From the NCBI GenBank assembly GCA_002729015.1, contig PBVO01000103.1, positions 1-7,833 on the forward strand: DNA of 7,833 nt, read 5' to 3'. The notes below the pieces were generated by a model. That model made no database searches. It saw only the letters and a program-made list of their open reading frames with translations, and had not been told where the DNA came from. The first letter of the stretch is position 1. Every line of letters starts with the position of its first letter. The stretch is from Candidatus Poribacteria bacterium (GTDB lineage: Bacteria > Poribacteria > WGA-4E > UBA9662). Made by a program: the position numbers and the translations under genes. This document shows positions 1 to 6,758 of this stretch, piece by piece.

Positions 1-217
1 TAATCCTTCGAGAGGGAAAAGTATTTTCGGTTGGTAGTTGACCTAGAGGTGGGATTTTATTGGGGGGGGATAAATCTGACCAAGTTGGATGAATACGGCG
101 AATTGCATTTCTAAGAACCTGTAACCTGTTCTGAGGTAAGTACATAGATAAGACACAAAAGCCTTTTTCACATAATTCGGTGAACACACTTTCGTCTGTT
201 AATTGCTTCTCTGACAT
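1..217 (-). CDS. N-terminal part of a probable phytanoyl-CoA dioxygenase (PhyH)-family protein, cut by the window edge
   Basis: An open frame starts at the ATG complementary to 215-217 and stays open for 72 codons to the left edge, so the C-terminus is missing. The N-terminus begins MSEKQLTDESVFTELCEKGF, followed by a 'GFCVLSMYLPQNRLQVLRNA' stretch and 'RRIHPTW'. This matches the usual PhyH opening: a helix, the 'GFvvl' strand, a segment leading to a turn, and a helix with 'LxxlRxAixRi'. The same pattern occurs in the complete PhyH gene at 6930-7706 (DGFVAIRDVL, then LDRIRQAADRV). A purine-rich GAGAG lies 8 bases before the ATG. The catalytic HxD...H...R residues would lie outside the window, so the 2-oxoglutarate/Fe(II) oxygenase assignment rests on the N-terminal pattern alone. 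Codons 50-52 (Ser-Pro-Pro) sit on a run of eight C. No signal peptide is visible, so the product is probably cytoplasmic. Confidence 0.65.
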   Translation of the reverse strand, partial: MSEKQLTDESVFTELCEKGFCVLSMYLPQNRLQVLRNAIRRIHPTWSDLSPPNKIPPLGQLPTENTFPSRRI

Positions 218-225
218 CGATTTAA

Positions 226-230
226 CTCTC
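226..230 (-). promoter_or_regulatory. Ribosome binding site candidate for the left-edge PhyH-like gene
   Basis: GAGAG on the minus strand, 8 bases before the ATG at 217. It is a partial Shine-Dalgarno match at normal spacing and supports this start codon. Confidence 0.45.
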
Positions 231-746
231 TATCTCGTATTATTGGTCGTCGCTAATTCGACTGATTAAGCTTTAACCTAAATTTCAAAAATTGGTTCCT
301 ATTTTCAGCTTTTTATCTTCTTTCCAATCTTATTCTTCTCCTAGACTAAAGATGCTTAATAATTTTGTCAAACATTTAAACTTTTGAATCGCATGCAATA
401 ATATAACTAGAATACTGTACGACTTAATAACATCTTACTAGTTGGTAATTAGTTCTAATTTGTCCTGTTTTACAATTTGCATGACTACGTAAAAAATTAA
501 AATTACACGTTGTACAAAAAACTGATAATATTAATTAATGCGGAAAAGATAACGGTCAATAAAACAGTAATGTCAGATTGTATCTATGCCGTTTTAAATC
601 TCATATAAGTCAAACATTTTCCAATAGTTGCTTATTTACGATTTTTGTTAATTGGGGGACGCAAGTTTCGCAAAACAAATATGCGAAGTGAAAGAAAGCA
701 TATTTGACTTAAGAAAAATTACAAAAGCAAACACTAATTGTCGGAT

Positions 747-751
747 AGGAG
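747..751 (+). promoter_or_regulatory. Candidate ribosome binding site deciding the hydrolase start
   Basis: AGGAG lies 14 bases before the ATG at 766. The spacing is longer than ideal. It is still a better signal than anything before the in-frame TTG at 652, where the upstream bases are AT-rich without a Shine-Dalgarno match. Confidence 0.35.
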
Positions 752-765
752 TAATTCAAACAGCC

Positions 766-1755
766 ATGCAGAACGATTTTTTGCAATACATGCGCCATTT
801 GTATGATAAGACTGCACGTCAAATGCGATTTCAAGGATCAATCGAAAAATTCTATGACTGGAAACCAAAAGCCCGCTCGAAAATTATAGAACTTCTGCAG
901 ATTTCGGATTTACCTTCATTCACGGGAAATACCTTTGAAACTGAATTTGAAATTTTATCAGAAGAACAACTACCTAATTACCAACTTCTCAAAGTTCAGT
1001 ACCAGACACTCCCCAGTTTAGTAGTACCAGCCTACCTATTGATTCCTACTCAAACCGATCAGCCCAAGCCTACTATTATTTGCCCGCCGGGACACGGGGC
1101 TGGTATAGACCAAGTTATATTTGAGTCCAAGAGTAGTTACCACCGTTACCCTGAAAGACTGGCGGAAGCAGGCTACGTAGCCTTTGTACCTGAGCACATC
1201 AGTTTTGGTTACCGATCAAACCCAGAACCGTATCACGGCTGCCGGTTTGACCACGAAGCACTGAGTCTGCTCGGTAGTACAGTCATTGGTTACCGAATGT
1301 GGGAGTTACAAAGAGCAATAGATCTATTAATGAATTTACCTGCTGTCGATAATGATCGGATTGGCTGCGCGGGGCTGAGCTTAGGCGGTGAAATGACGCT
1401 CTATCTAGCCGCTTGCGATGAACGCATTCAAGTTGCCTGTGTTTCTTGTTTCTTGACATCTTTCCAAAGTACTTTTCTAAAAGAGCTTCATTGTACCTGC
1501 GGTTACGTCCCACAAATGGCTAAATACTTCGAACATGCTGATATTGCTACATTGATTTCCCCCAGACCTCTGATGATTCAAGCTGGAGATAGAGATCCAA
1601 GTTTTTTAGCTTCTGACGCGACTCAAGCCTACAATCAGCTTGCCGATCACTATCAAGCGCTCGGAGCTAAAGATAAAATCAGGTTGAATATTTTTTCTGG
1701 TGGTCATGAATTTGACGTCCAGTCTGCTATCGAGTGGTTTGATCAGTGGCTATGA
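766..1755 (+). CDS. Alpha/beta-hydrolase, dienelactone hydrolase / acetyl-xylan-esterase-like
   Basis: This is a 329-residue serine hydrolase, probably a carboxylesterase acting on acylated sugars or similar small esters. The sequence shows a whole alpha/beta-hydrolase core. 'PPGHGAG' at about residues 107-113 is the likely oxyanion region. 'GLSLGG' (203-208) carries the nucleophile Ser205. 'AGDRD' (273-277) carries the acid, most likely Asp277 or else Asp275. 'GGHEF' (312-316) carries His314. The segment before the nucleophile (RMWELQRAIDLL, then DNDRIG) is typical of the Abhydrolase_7 / acetyl-esterase group. There is no signal peptide, so it is probably cytoplasmic. I chose the ATG at 766; the frame extends to a TTG at 652 (367 residues), but those 38 extra residues look unlike the family and precede the usual 'FLxYMRxLYD' opening. 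Substrate is unknown. Its neighbours, a sulfatase and a toroid protein, suggest glycan de-esterification, which is inference. Confidence 0.85.
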   Translation: MQNDFLQYMRHLYDKTARQMRFQGSIEKFYDWKPKARSKIIELLQISDLPSFTGNTFETEFEILSEEQLPNYQLLKVQYQTLPSLVVPAYLLIPTQTDQPKPTIICPPGHGAGIDQVIFESKSSYHRYPERLAEAGYVAFVPEHISFGYRSNPEPYHGCRFDHEALSLLGSTVIGYRMWELQRAIDLLMNLPAVDNDRIGCAGLSLGGEMTLYLAACDERIQVACVSCFLTSFQSTFLKELHCTCGYVPQMAKYFEHADIATLISPRPLMIQAGDRDPSFLASDATQAYNQLADHYQALGAKDKIRLNIFSGGHEFDVQSAIEWFDQWL

Positions 1756-1810
1756 TTCATTCAATATATAGATTTATCCTGTCGTCTCATAAACTCACAG
1801 ATTGATCCAG

Positions 1811-1865
1811 TCAAATTTAAGTGATAATGACTTACAAGCTGAATTAAGTTGAAATTTGATTTTTT
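1811..1865 (+). terminator. Possible Rho-independent terminator of the hydrolase gene
   Basis: TCAAATTT (1811-1818) and AAATTTGA (1852-1859) are a perfect 8-base inverted repeat followed directly by six T (1860-1865). A small inner stem AAGT/ACTT (1819-1822 with 1830-1833) can form in the 33-base loop. The position, about 55 bases after the stop codon, and the T-run fit a terminator. The stem is AT-rich and the loop long, so it may be weak or fortuitous. Confidence 0.35.
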
Positions 1866-2162
1866 GCTTTGGCGTTTAGGCACTGATCTCACTTTTACCT
1901 CCGTTTTGGCCAATCATGCTCAATTGACAACAAGAGTGGTAAGCAGCCAAGTTAACTAAATAGTACATTTCAATCGTTTATGACCTGGTACAATTTTTCT
2001 ATTTCTTTCATAAATACCTTTATTGGGATTTGGAAAGTAGTCAACCATATAAGAGATGCAAAAGCATCAGAACAGCTTTTTTCTATTCGTTGGTATATAT
2101 CTCATTCATCTAGTGTGCCTATCCATCATTAAAGTGGATAACGACGGTTTATTAGCTACTTA

Positions 2163-2211
2163 CACTACTTGATAGTCTAATAAAGTGGGATGGCTACTAG
2201 ATAAGTAAGTG
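2163..2211. repeat. Imperfect hairpin in the convergent gap
   Basis: CACT (2163-2166) pairs with AGTG (2208-2211). ACTT (2167-2170) pairs with AAGT (2203-2206) after a one-base bulge. TAG (2173-2175) pairs with CTA (2197-2199) across a small internal loop. The octamer TAAAGTGG also occurs twice, at 2130-2137 and 2181-2188, the second copy inside the hairpin loop. No T-run follows. Function is unknown and chance is possible. Confidence 0.2.
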
Positions 2212-2429
2212 ATCAACGAAGGCTATGATTTCCTTGACTAGGTTATGATAGCTATAATCGATTGCAAAAGATTAGATCAAATAACCCACCGAATTTTTCT
2301 ACAACAACTAACAGATTCCATCGATACTAAAAATCAGATTATGAAGTCTCATTAACTCAATTTCTTTTATTATGAATGTTTCACATACGAACAGTAAATA
2401 CAGGAACCTTCAAGGGACAAAGAAGATAA

Positions 2430-3104
2430 TTACTGTTGTCTACTGATTTTGATTCCGCCCCAAAGTATAGGTAGATTATTCCCTTTGGGAACGGTCATCT
2501 CTGGTTCTTTTTCTATTCCTTCCCCAGCGCCAAATATTAATACATAGTTGTTCATTTGACCTTGGGCTGGTGGCGCAGCATTACCTCCTAGTGAGTGTTT
2601 CCCTTTAGCTAAATCAGCTTTCCCTCTATAGAGAACAAAGGATTCCATCTTGGGTTCGTTTGTTTTTATCTGTAGTTTTGTCTGATCAAAGTTTGTTAAA
2701 AGCCATTTGGGCGCAACACCTTTTTTTTCTGGAGCCCCACGACTATCACGTGCAATCCATAGCCTAACAGTTTGATCGACTACGAATGTTAGAAATTTTT
2801 CACCTTTTCCCTTATGGTCAGCGTTTGCTGTCATCATATAATGCAACCCAGACAGAGGTTTGGGCACATTTGTAAACTTCAGATGGTCTCGATCGATGTA
2901 TATTCGGGCTTGATTTTGTAAAGGAGTAGCTCCCATCTTGTATTTTTGCCCACTTTCGACTTTGATTTTCGTTACTTTTAAGCCAACGGCTGGTTTTGCT
3001 TCTTGGCTGTTACCAACCTGGTTTATGAGAAGAATAAATACTAAGAGGTATAAACAATTGTAAGTTTTCCATTTTCGTCGGTACTGATTCCTAATAATCA
3101 CCAT
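2430..3104 (-). CDS. Small secreted beta-rich protein of unknown function
   Basis: This 224-residue protein has a classical Sec signal peptide. It has a basic start (RRKWK at 9-13), a hydrophobic core at about 17-29 (CLYLLVFILLINQ) and a likely cleavage near residue 33 (GNS before QEAKP). The mature part is beta-rich. 'RIYIDRDHLKFTNVP' (67-81) leads into 'YMMTANADHKG' (89-99), 'FLTFVVDQTVRLWIARDSRG' (104-123), 'WLLTNFDQT' (134-142), 'FVLYRGKADLAKGKHSLGGN' (156-175) and 'NNYVLIFG' (185-192). I recognise this order (YIDR..tF..vP, TAN.D, tF.V...v.lwiA.DsR, WL..F..T, LGGN) from small domains in secreted proteins of planctomycete- and Poribacteria-like bacteria, often fused to hydrolases; here it stands alone. 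I cannot name a Pfam family with certainty, and carbohydrate binding is only a guess. A weak AGGT site precedes the ATG. It lies 98 bases downstream of the toroid gene in the same direction. Confidence 0.75.
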   Translation of the reverse strand: MVIIRNQYRRKWKTYNCLYLLVFILLINQVGNSQEAKPAVGLKVTKIKVESGQKYKMGATPLQNQARIYIDRDHLKFTNVPKPLSGLHYMMTANADHKGKGEKFLTFVVDQTVRLWIARDSRGAPEKKGVAPKWLLTNFDQTKLQIKTNEPKMESFVLYRGKADLAKGKHSLGGNAAPPAQGQMNNYVLIFGAGEGIEKEPEMTVPKGNNLPILWGGIKISRQQ

Positions 3105-3131
3105 TAGTACTACCTAATCTTTTTATTTGCT

Positions 3132-3166
3132 AAAAAATGTCGACCAATATTTCTGTTTAGTCGACA
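3132..3166 (-). terminator. GTCGAC hairpin with T-run between the toroid gene and the secreted protein gene
   Basis: On the minus strand, TGTCGAC (3166-3160) pairs perfectly with GTCGACA (3144-3138) across a 15-base loop, and a run of six T follows at 3137-3132. It starts about 37 bases after the toroid stop codon, which fits a Rho-independent terminator or attenuator inside a two-gene unit. The stem is short (7 pairs) and the loop large. Each arm holds the palindrome GTCGAC, so a paired operator upstream of the 2430-3104 gene is an alternative. Confidence 0.4.
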
Positions 3167-3202
3167 AACTAGATATAAACAACAAGGAATTCGTAAGATT
3201 CT

Positions 3203-4606
3203 CTATCTTAGAGTATAGTTTGGTTCAATGATAAAATCATCTTGGACTAAAGAAGCCAAGCGGGCTAAACCATGAATTAGAAAAGCTGGGCCTAACTGGG
3301 ACTCGTACCAATTAATATTAGAAGCACCTATGGGTAATGTATTCTCAAAATATACATCACAAATATCTACAGCAAGGTCCATCCCTGCAGCCAACCAACC
3401 GGACTCACCAGTGACATCATATAAATCTGAGAATAGAGCGAGAACTAGGCCTGAATCCATAGCAGGAATCTGAAGCCCTTTGGTCTTAATCTTATCAATT
3501 GGAAATGGTTCTTCAAGATATGATTCACCAGCAGCCAACGCCCACTTCAATAGTTCTTTATTTTGTGTTAGACGCCATACGTTAATGCACAAAACGGCTG
3601 TTCCAGAAACAGTACTCGCACCGTATATACTACCCCAAGTAGTCATTAGTTCAATAACCTTTTGAGTTTCTCGTTGGCATAGACTGACGAACTTTCGATT
3701 TAATGGTTCATGGGGAGCAGCTAAAAATCCGGAAATATATTCGTACGCATAACTCTGCATTTTTAAAGCTAGGTCGTTTTCAAAAGGCTTTATGAGATCT
3801 GCCGATTCTAATAAACTCGCCCCGAGTGACAAAGTCTGACTTGGTGTATTATTGGCAAAAAATCGCTCTGAATCTTTAGGAGATCGACTTTCAATCAGCA
3901 AAAGACCAAGCTCGTCACGCTTATTCCACCAGTATTCTGTCATTAGGCAAAGTTGGTCAAAAATTTCTGTACGCTGCATGTGTACATAAGCATAAGCCAA
4001 ATCACAAATATAAAAACCCGAGTGTCGTGGAAAATCACAAGAACGGGCACCACGTTCAAGTTGAGACCGAATTTCAATGTTTGCATGGCGTATATACTCA
4101 TATCCGGATCCTTTGGTCCAATGGAAACTTAATCCGTCAGCAAAATTTTGAATACAGTCAGGGTTAAATTTGCGCAATTTATCCCATAACCAGAAGGGTA
4201 CGTGCCGCAGGTGATCATGGATTGCATAACCATTTGAGTTTCTTGAACAACCAACACACTTTTCAATAAGATGCCAAAATGAGTGCTCTCCCCAAGGGAA
4301 GAGACCCGTTGACGTTTTTGTACAATGTAAAGAAAAATAACTTAAGTATTTATCGGCCGCTTCAATGTATTTTGGTCTTCCTAATGCGTACATTGTCTGT
4401 AGTAATGGCTCATCGTGAATCAGGTTACTCCCCAAATGAGACCGATCTCCATTACGCTGCCCGGTAATTTTAGGTGGTCTATTGAGAAACATTTTACCGG
4501 TTTGGGGGTCAAGAATTGATGGGAATAATCCACCATAAAGTTCGCTAGTCTCTATAATTTTATCAATGGCATCTTGTATTCGTCTAAAAATCTCTATCGT
4601 ATCCAT
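3203..4606 (-). CDS. Putative alpha/alpha-toroid carbohydrate-active protein, reaction unknown
   Basis: This 467-residue protein has no signal peptide or membrane segment, so it is probably cytoplasmic. It is mostly helical, with recurring helix pairs of the '(Y/L)..A..yL.yf' kind: 'YALGRPKYIEAADKYLSYF' (73-91), 'LTQNKELLKWALAAGESYL' (346-364) and 'VTGESGWLAAGMDLAVDI' (398-415). This is the signature of alpha/alpha-toroid enzymes such as polysaccharide lyases, unsaturated glucuronyl hydrolases and sugar epimerases. Charged and aromatic motifs that could form an active site are 'GQRNGDRSHLGSNLIHDE' (49-66), 'GLFPWGEHSFWHL' (101-113), 'HDHLRHVPFWLWD' (130-142), 'RHANIEIR' (173-180), 'DFPRHSGFYICD' (191-202), 'ESRSPKDSERF' (239-249) and 'WGSIYGASTVSGTA' (324-337). 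I do not recognise an exact characterised family; lyase, hydrolase and epimerase remain open. The ATG at 4606 has only a weak GGA upstream. It probably leads a unit with the secreted protein downstream. Confidence 0.7.
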   Translation of the reverse strand: MDTIEIFRRIQDAIDKIIETSELYGGLFPSILDPQTGKMFLNRPPKITGQRNGDRSHLGSNLIHDEPLLQTMYALGRPKYIEAADKYLSYFSLHCTKTSTGLFPWGEHSFWHLIEKCVGCSRNSNGYAIHDHLRHVPFWLWDKLRKFNPDCIQNFADGLSFHWTKGSGYEYIRHANIEIRSQLERGARSCDFPRHSGFYICDLAYAYVHMQRTEIFDQLCLMTEYWWNKRDELGLLLIESRSPKDSERFFANNTPSQTLSLGASLLESADLIKPFENDLALKMQSYAYEYISGFLAAPHEPLNRKFVSLCQRETQKVIELMTTWGSIYGASTVSGTAVLCINVWRLTQNKELLKWALAAGESYLEEPFPIDKIKTKGLQIPAMDSGLVLALFSDLYDVTGESGWLAAGMDLAVDICDVYFENTLPIGASNINWYESQLGPAFLIHGLARLASLVQDDFIIEPNYTLR

Positions 4607-5064
4607 AAATTAATTTCCGAAGCACACTACTCATCGCTAATCCCAACTCTACTTATACTATTTGGTGGATCTTCGATTCTATCATAAAACTAGTATTGTA
4701 TTTTGTGAATTAGCTTGACTTGAACTATTTTGGATAAGCACGGATTGAGTTAGATATCGTTAATCATAACTAAATCGCCACAAAAAGATAACCGTAGTAC
4801 GCAATCAAAAGCAATCGATGATATCTCTGTTGTTGGAGTTCGAACTTCATGAGTTGGCATTACATAGTTTGGATGTAGATTTCGGATATTACCTGATTAA
4901 CTATTTACTAGTGATAAAGATAGAAAAAAATAGACCATAGGAAACAATATTTTATGAATGTAAGAAATAGAGAGATGATCTTTTATTATATTAGGAAATC
5001 TATGCTCCTCATAAGTAATCACATGAATTGAATTTGAGCATACGTTAAAAGTTGATCTGTCAAA

Positions 5065-5095
5065 TTTTTATACAAAAATAATCAATGTATAAAAA
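5065..5095. repeat. AT-only inverted repeat upstream of the sulfatase
   Basis: TTTTTATA (5065-5072) and TATAAAAA (5088-5095) are perfect complements separated by 15 bases, centred about 98 bases before the sulfatase start. The dyad could be an operator for a dimeric regulator. Being entirely A and T in an AT-rich gap, it may be fortuitous. Confidence 0.25.
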
Positions 5096-5162
5096 GTAAC
5101 ACCTTAGACTTAATTCAAACAAAATGAAATACCGAATTTAGCTAAACTGAAAAAGAAAAATC

Positions 5163-5168
5163 AAGGAG
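5163..5168 (+). promoter_or_regulatory. Strong ribosome binding site of the sulfatase
   Basis: AAGGAG with a 9-base spacer to the ATG at 5178. It is the clearest Shine-Dalgarno site in the window and fixes the start, so the Tat signal peptide is real coding sequence. Confidence 0.8.
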
Positions 5169-5177
5169 AAAAAACTT

Positions 5178-6644
5178 ATGCAGCGACGTGATTTTATGAA
5201 AATTGCAACCGTAGGTGGACTTACTGCAACTGCGGCTTTGTCCACAGTACCCATTAATTTATCATCTCATCAAAGACGAAATGTACTTTTCATTGCGGTT
5301 GACGACCTTAAACCATTGATCGGTGCATTCGGTGCAACTCAAGTTCACACTCCTCATATTGATCGTTTATCTAAGCGTGGCATAATTTTTAAAAATAACC
5401 ATTGTCAGCAGGCTATCTGTGGGCCTTCCAGGACTAGCTTGATGACTGGTCTTCGACCTGATACAACCAGAGTTTGGGATCTGAAAACAACTATGCGTAG
5501 TATTCTTCCGGATGTAGTAACACTACCGCAATATTTTATGAATCACGGTTATATAACTAGAGCCACAGGTAAGATCTATGATGGTCGTTGTGTCGACAAT
5601 GGTCGGGGTTGGGTAAGCCAAGATATTCCTTCTTGGAGCCAACCAGCCCGAAAAGTGAATGGTACTCGATATGCCTTACCCAAGATTAAAAGCAACCCAA
5701 AACCCGCAACCGAATGTTCTGATATGCCCGACAAATTGTATAAAGATTATCATTGTGCCACCAATGGTATTGAGATTATGAACGAATGTTCAGTAACCAC
5801 CTCTCCATGGTTTCTTGGTGTTGGATTCAATTTACCTCACTTACCCTTTTCTGTTCCCAAGAAATACTGGGATCTTTATGACCGAGAAATGATCAAAATC
5901 AATCCTATTCAACAAAGGCCTAAAGGAACACCATTTTTCGTCTGGCAAAACTCTTGGGAATTACGTAGATACTCTGATATACCGGATAATGGACCAATAC
6001 CTACCAAACTTCAGCGTAAATTAATCCACGGCTACTTAGCATCTGTTAGTTTTATTGATGAACAGGTAGGTCGACTGATTGACCATCTTGAAAGTCTTGG
6101 CCAAACCGAAAATACTGTTATCTGCCTATGGGGGGACCATGGTTGGCACTTGGGAGATCATGGTATGTTTTGCAAACACACCAATTATGAGCAGGCCACT
6201 CGCTCACCGCTAATTTTAGTTGCCCCGGATATTATCCCTGCAGGTACATCTACCAATGCACCGACGGAATTTGTTGACATCTACCCGACCCTCTGTGATC
6301 TAACGGGTCTCGAACCTCATCCTCAGTTGGAGGGTACTAGTTTGCTACCAATAATCGAAAATCCCACTAGTTCTGTCAAGCTAGTATCAATCAGTCAATA
6401 CCCTCGCCGTTACAACAAGCAGGACGTCATGGGTTATGCTTATCGAGATCACCGTTACCGTTATGTAGAGTGGATTCAGAAGAGATTTAGACAGGGTGAA
6501 AAAACAGGCCCTATAATTCTTCAAGAGCTTTATGATTATGACAAAGATCCCTTCGAACGAACCAACTTAGCTAATGACCGATCTTACACCAATCGGTTGG
6601 CACGATTAGTAGATATAGCTCATACTATTCGAAAACGGTATTAG
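5178..6644 (+). CDS. Tat-exported sulfatase, iduronate-2-sulfatase-like, Cys-type
   Basis: This 488-residue type I sulfatase hydrolyses sulfate esters, most likely on a sulfated polysaccharide outside the cytoplasm. Residues 1-25 form a Tat signal: RRDFMK (3-8), then a mild hydrophobic stretch. The core is complete. 'VDDLKP' (41-46) gives the metal ligands Asp42 and Asp43. 'CGPSRTSLMTG' (81-91) is the sulfatase signature, with Cys81 as the residue converted to formylglycine and Arg85. 'GK' with Lys132, 'NLPHLPF' with His221, 'GDHGWHLGDHG' (319-329) with metal ligands Asp320 and His321, and Lys333 complete the pocket. 'GLRPDTTRVWDL' after the signature, 'PDVVTLPQYF' and 'GYLASVSFIDEQVG' are hallmarks of the iduronate-2-sulfatase-like group. 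The human enzyme has a His three residues after the conserved Lys; here Asp135 stands there (GKIYDGR). The substrate cannot be read from sequence. No maturation enzyme is in the window. Confidence 0.93.
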   Translation: MQRRDFMKIATVGGLTATAALSTVPINLSSHQRRNVLFIAVDDLKPLIGAFGATQVHTPHIDRLSKRGIIFKNNHCQQAICGPSRTSLMTGLRPDTTRVWDLKTTMRSILPDVVTLPQYFMNHGYITRATGKIYDGRCVDNGRGWVSQDIPSWSQPARKVNGTRYALPKIKSNPKPATECSDMPDKLYKDYHCATNGIEIMNECSVTTSPWFLGVGFNLPHLPFSVPKKYWDLYDREMIKINPIQQRPKGTPFFVWQNSWELRRYSDIPDNGPIPTKLQRKLIHGYLASVSFIDEQVGRLIDHLESLGQTENTVICLWGDHGWHLGDHGMFCKHTNYEQATRSPLILVAPDIIPAGTSTNAPTEFVDIYPTLCDLTGLEPHPQLEGTSLLPIIENPTSSVKLVSISQYPRRYNKQDVMGYAYRDHRYRYVEWIQKRFRQGEKTGPIILQELYDYDKDPFERTNLANDRSYTNRLARLVDIAHTIRKRY

Positions 6645-6734
6645 ACGCTTATTATACTACGAAAGCAAAGAAGTACTGTACTGATTATAAAGTGAGAAAA
6701 CAAAAAGACTCCAGACAGAAGAAAATTGATCTAA

Positions 6735-6758
6735 AAAAACAAGAGCCAGGGTGTTTTT
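6735..6758. terminator. Possible bidirectional terminator between convergent genes
   Basis: AAAAACA (6735-6741) and TGTTTTT (6752-6758) are perfect complements around a 10-base loop. The left arm continues an A-run starting at 6733, so the structure has A before and T at the end on both strands, as expected between the convergent sulfatase and PhyH genes. The stem is AT-rich, so the call is tentative. Confidence 0.35.

Larger units (their letters stand above)
218..765. other. Divergent intergenic region, AT-rich
   Basis: This stretch separates the leftward PhyH-like start from the rightward hydrolase start and should hold promoters for both. Stops are dense in the frames examined and no convincing small gene was found. 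The best rightward promoter-like pair is TTGAAT at 384-389 and TAGAAT at 408-413 with an 18-base spacer, but it lies about 350 bases before the hydrolase ATG and could be chance in such AT-rich DNA. AATTAG (447-452) and CTAATT (455-460) form a short perfect inverted repeat that could be an operator; its significance is low for the same reason. A TTG at 652 opens an in-frame extension of the hydrolase, which I do not accept as its start. Confidence 0.5.
1756..2429. other. Convergent intergenic region without a supported gene
   Basis: This 674-base stretch lies between the stop of the hydrolase (plus) and the stop of the small secreted protein (minus). Both transcripts should end here. A possible terminator sits at 1811-1865 and a weak hairpin at 2163-2211. 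The longest short frame I followed, an ATG at 1980 giving about 50 codons, has no Shine-Dalgarno and no recognisable sequence. No remnant of a known family was recognised on either strand. Confidence 0.5.
4607..5177. other. Divergent intergenic region between the toroid gene and the sulfatase
   Basis: This AT-rich stretch should hold promoters for both flanking genes. The best leftward pair is TACAAT (complement of 4695-4700) with TTCAAG (complement of 4719-4724) at 18 bases, a weak match. No good -35/-10 pair was found for the sulfatase. A perfect 8-base dyad lies at 5065-5095 and the sulfatase ribosome binding site at 5163-5168. Two tiny frames, 37 codons on the minus strand (4750-4860) and about 25 on the plus strand near 4955, are not supported as genes. 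No RNA gene was recognised. Confidence 0.5.

Noticed and set aside
1283..1513. 76-residue minus-strand open frame
   Set aside because: It is antisense to the hydrolase core, including its nucleophile motif, so it is a shadow of a real gene.
1980..2132. 50-codon plus-strand frame starting MTWYNFS
   Set aside because: There is no ribosome binding site, the composition is like the surrounding non-coding DNA, and no family resemblance was found.
3480..3665. 61-residue plus-strand open frame (and a similar one at 4279-4467)
   Set aside because: Both are antisense shadows of the toroid gene with no start signals or family features.
4835..4850. tRNA T-arm-like GTTCGAAC sequence with a near 5-base stem
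   Set aside because: The loop would be six bases instead of seven, and no matching acceptor stem, D-arm or anticodon arm was found at the right distances.
4750..4860. 37-codon minus-strand frame (ATG at 4860) inside the toroid-sulfatase gap
   Set aside because: It has no Shine-Dalgarno, is very short and shows no recognisable motif. A frame of this length is expected by chance.
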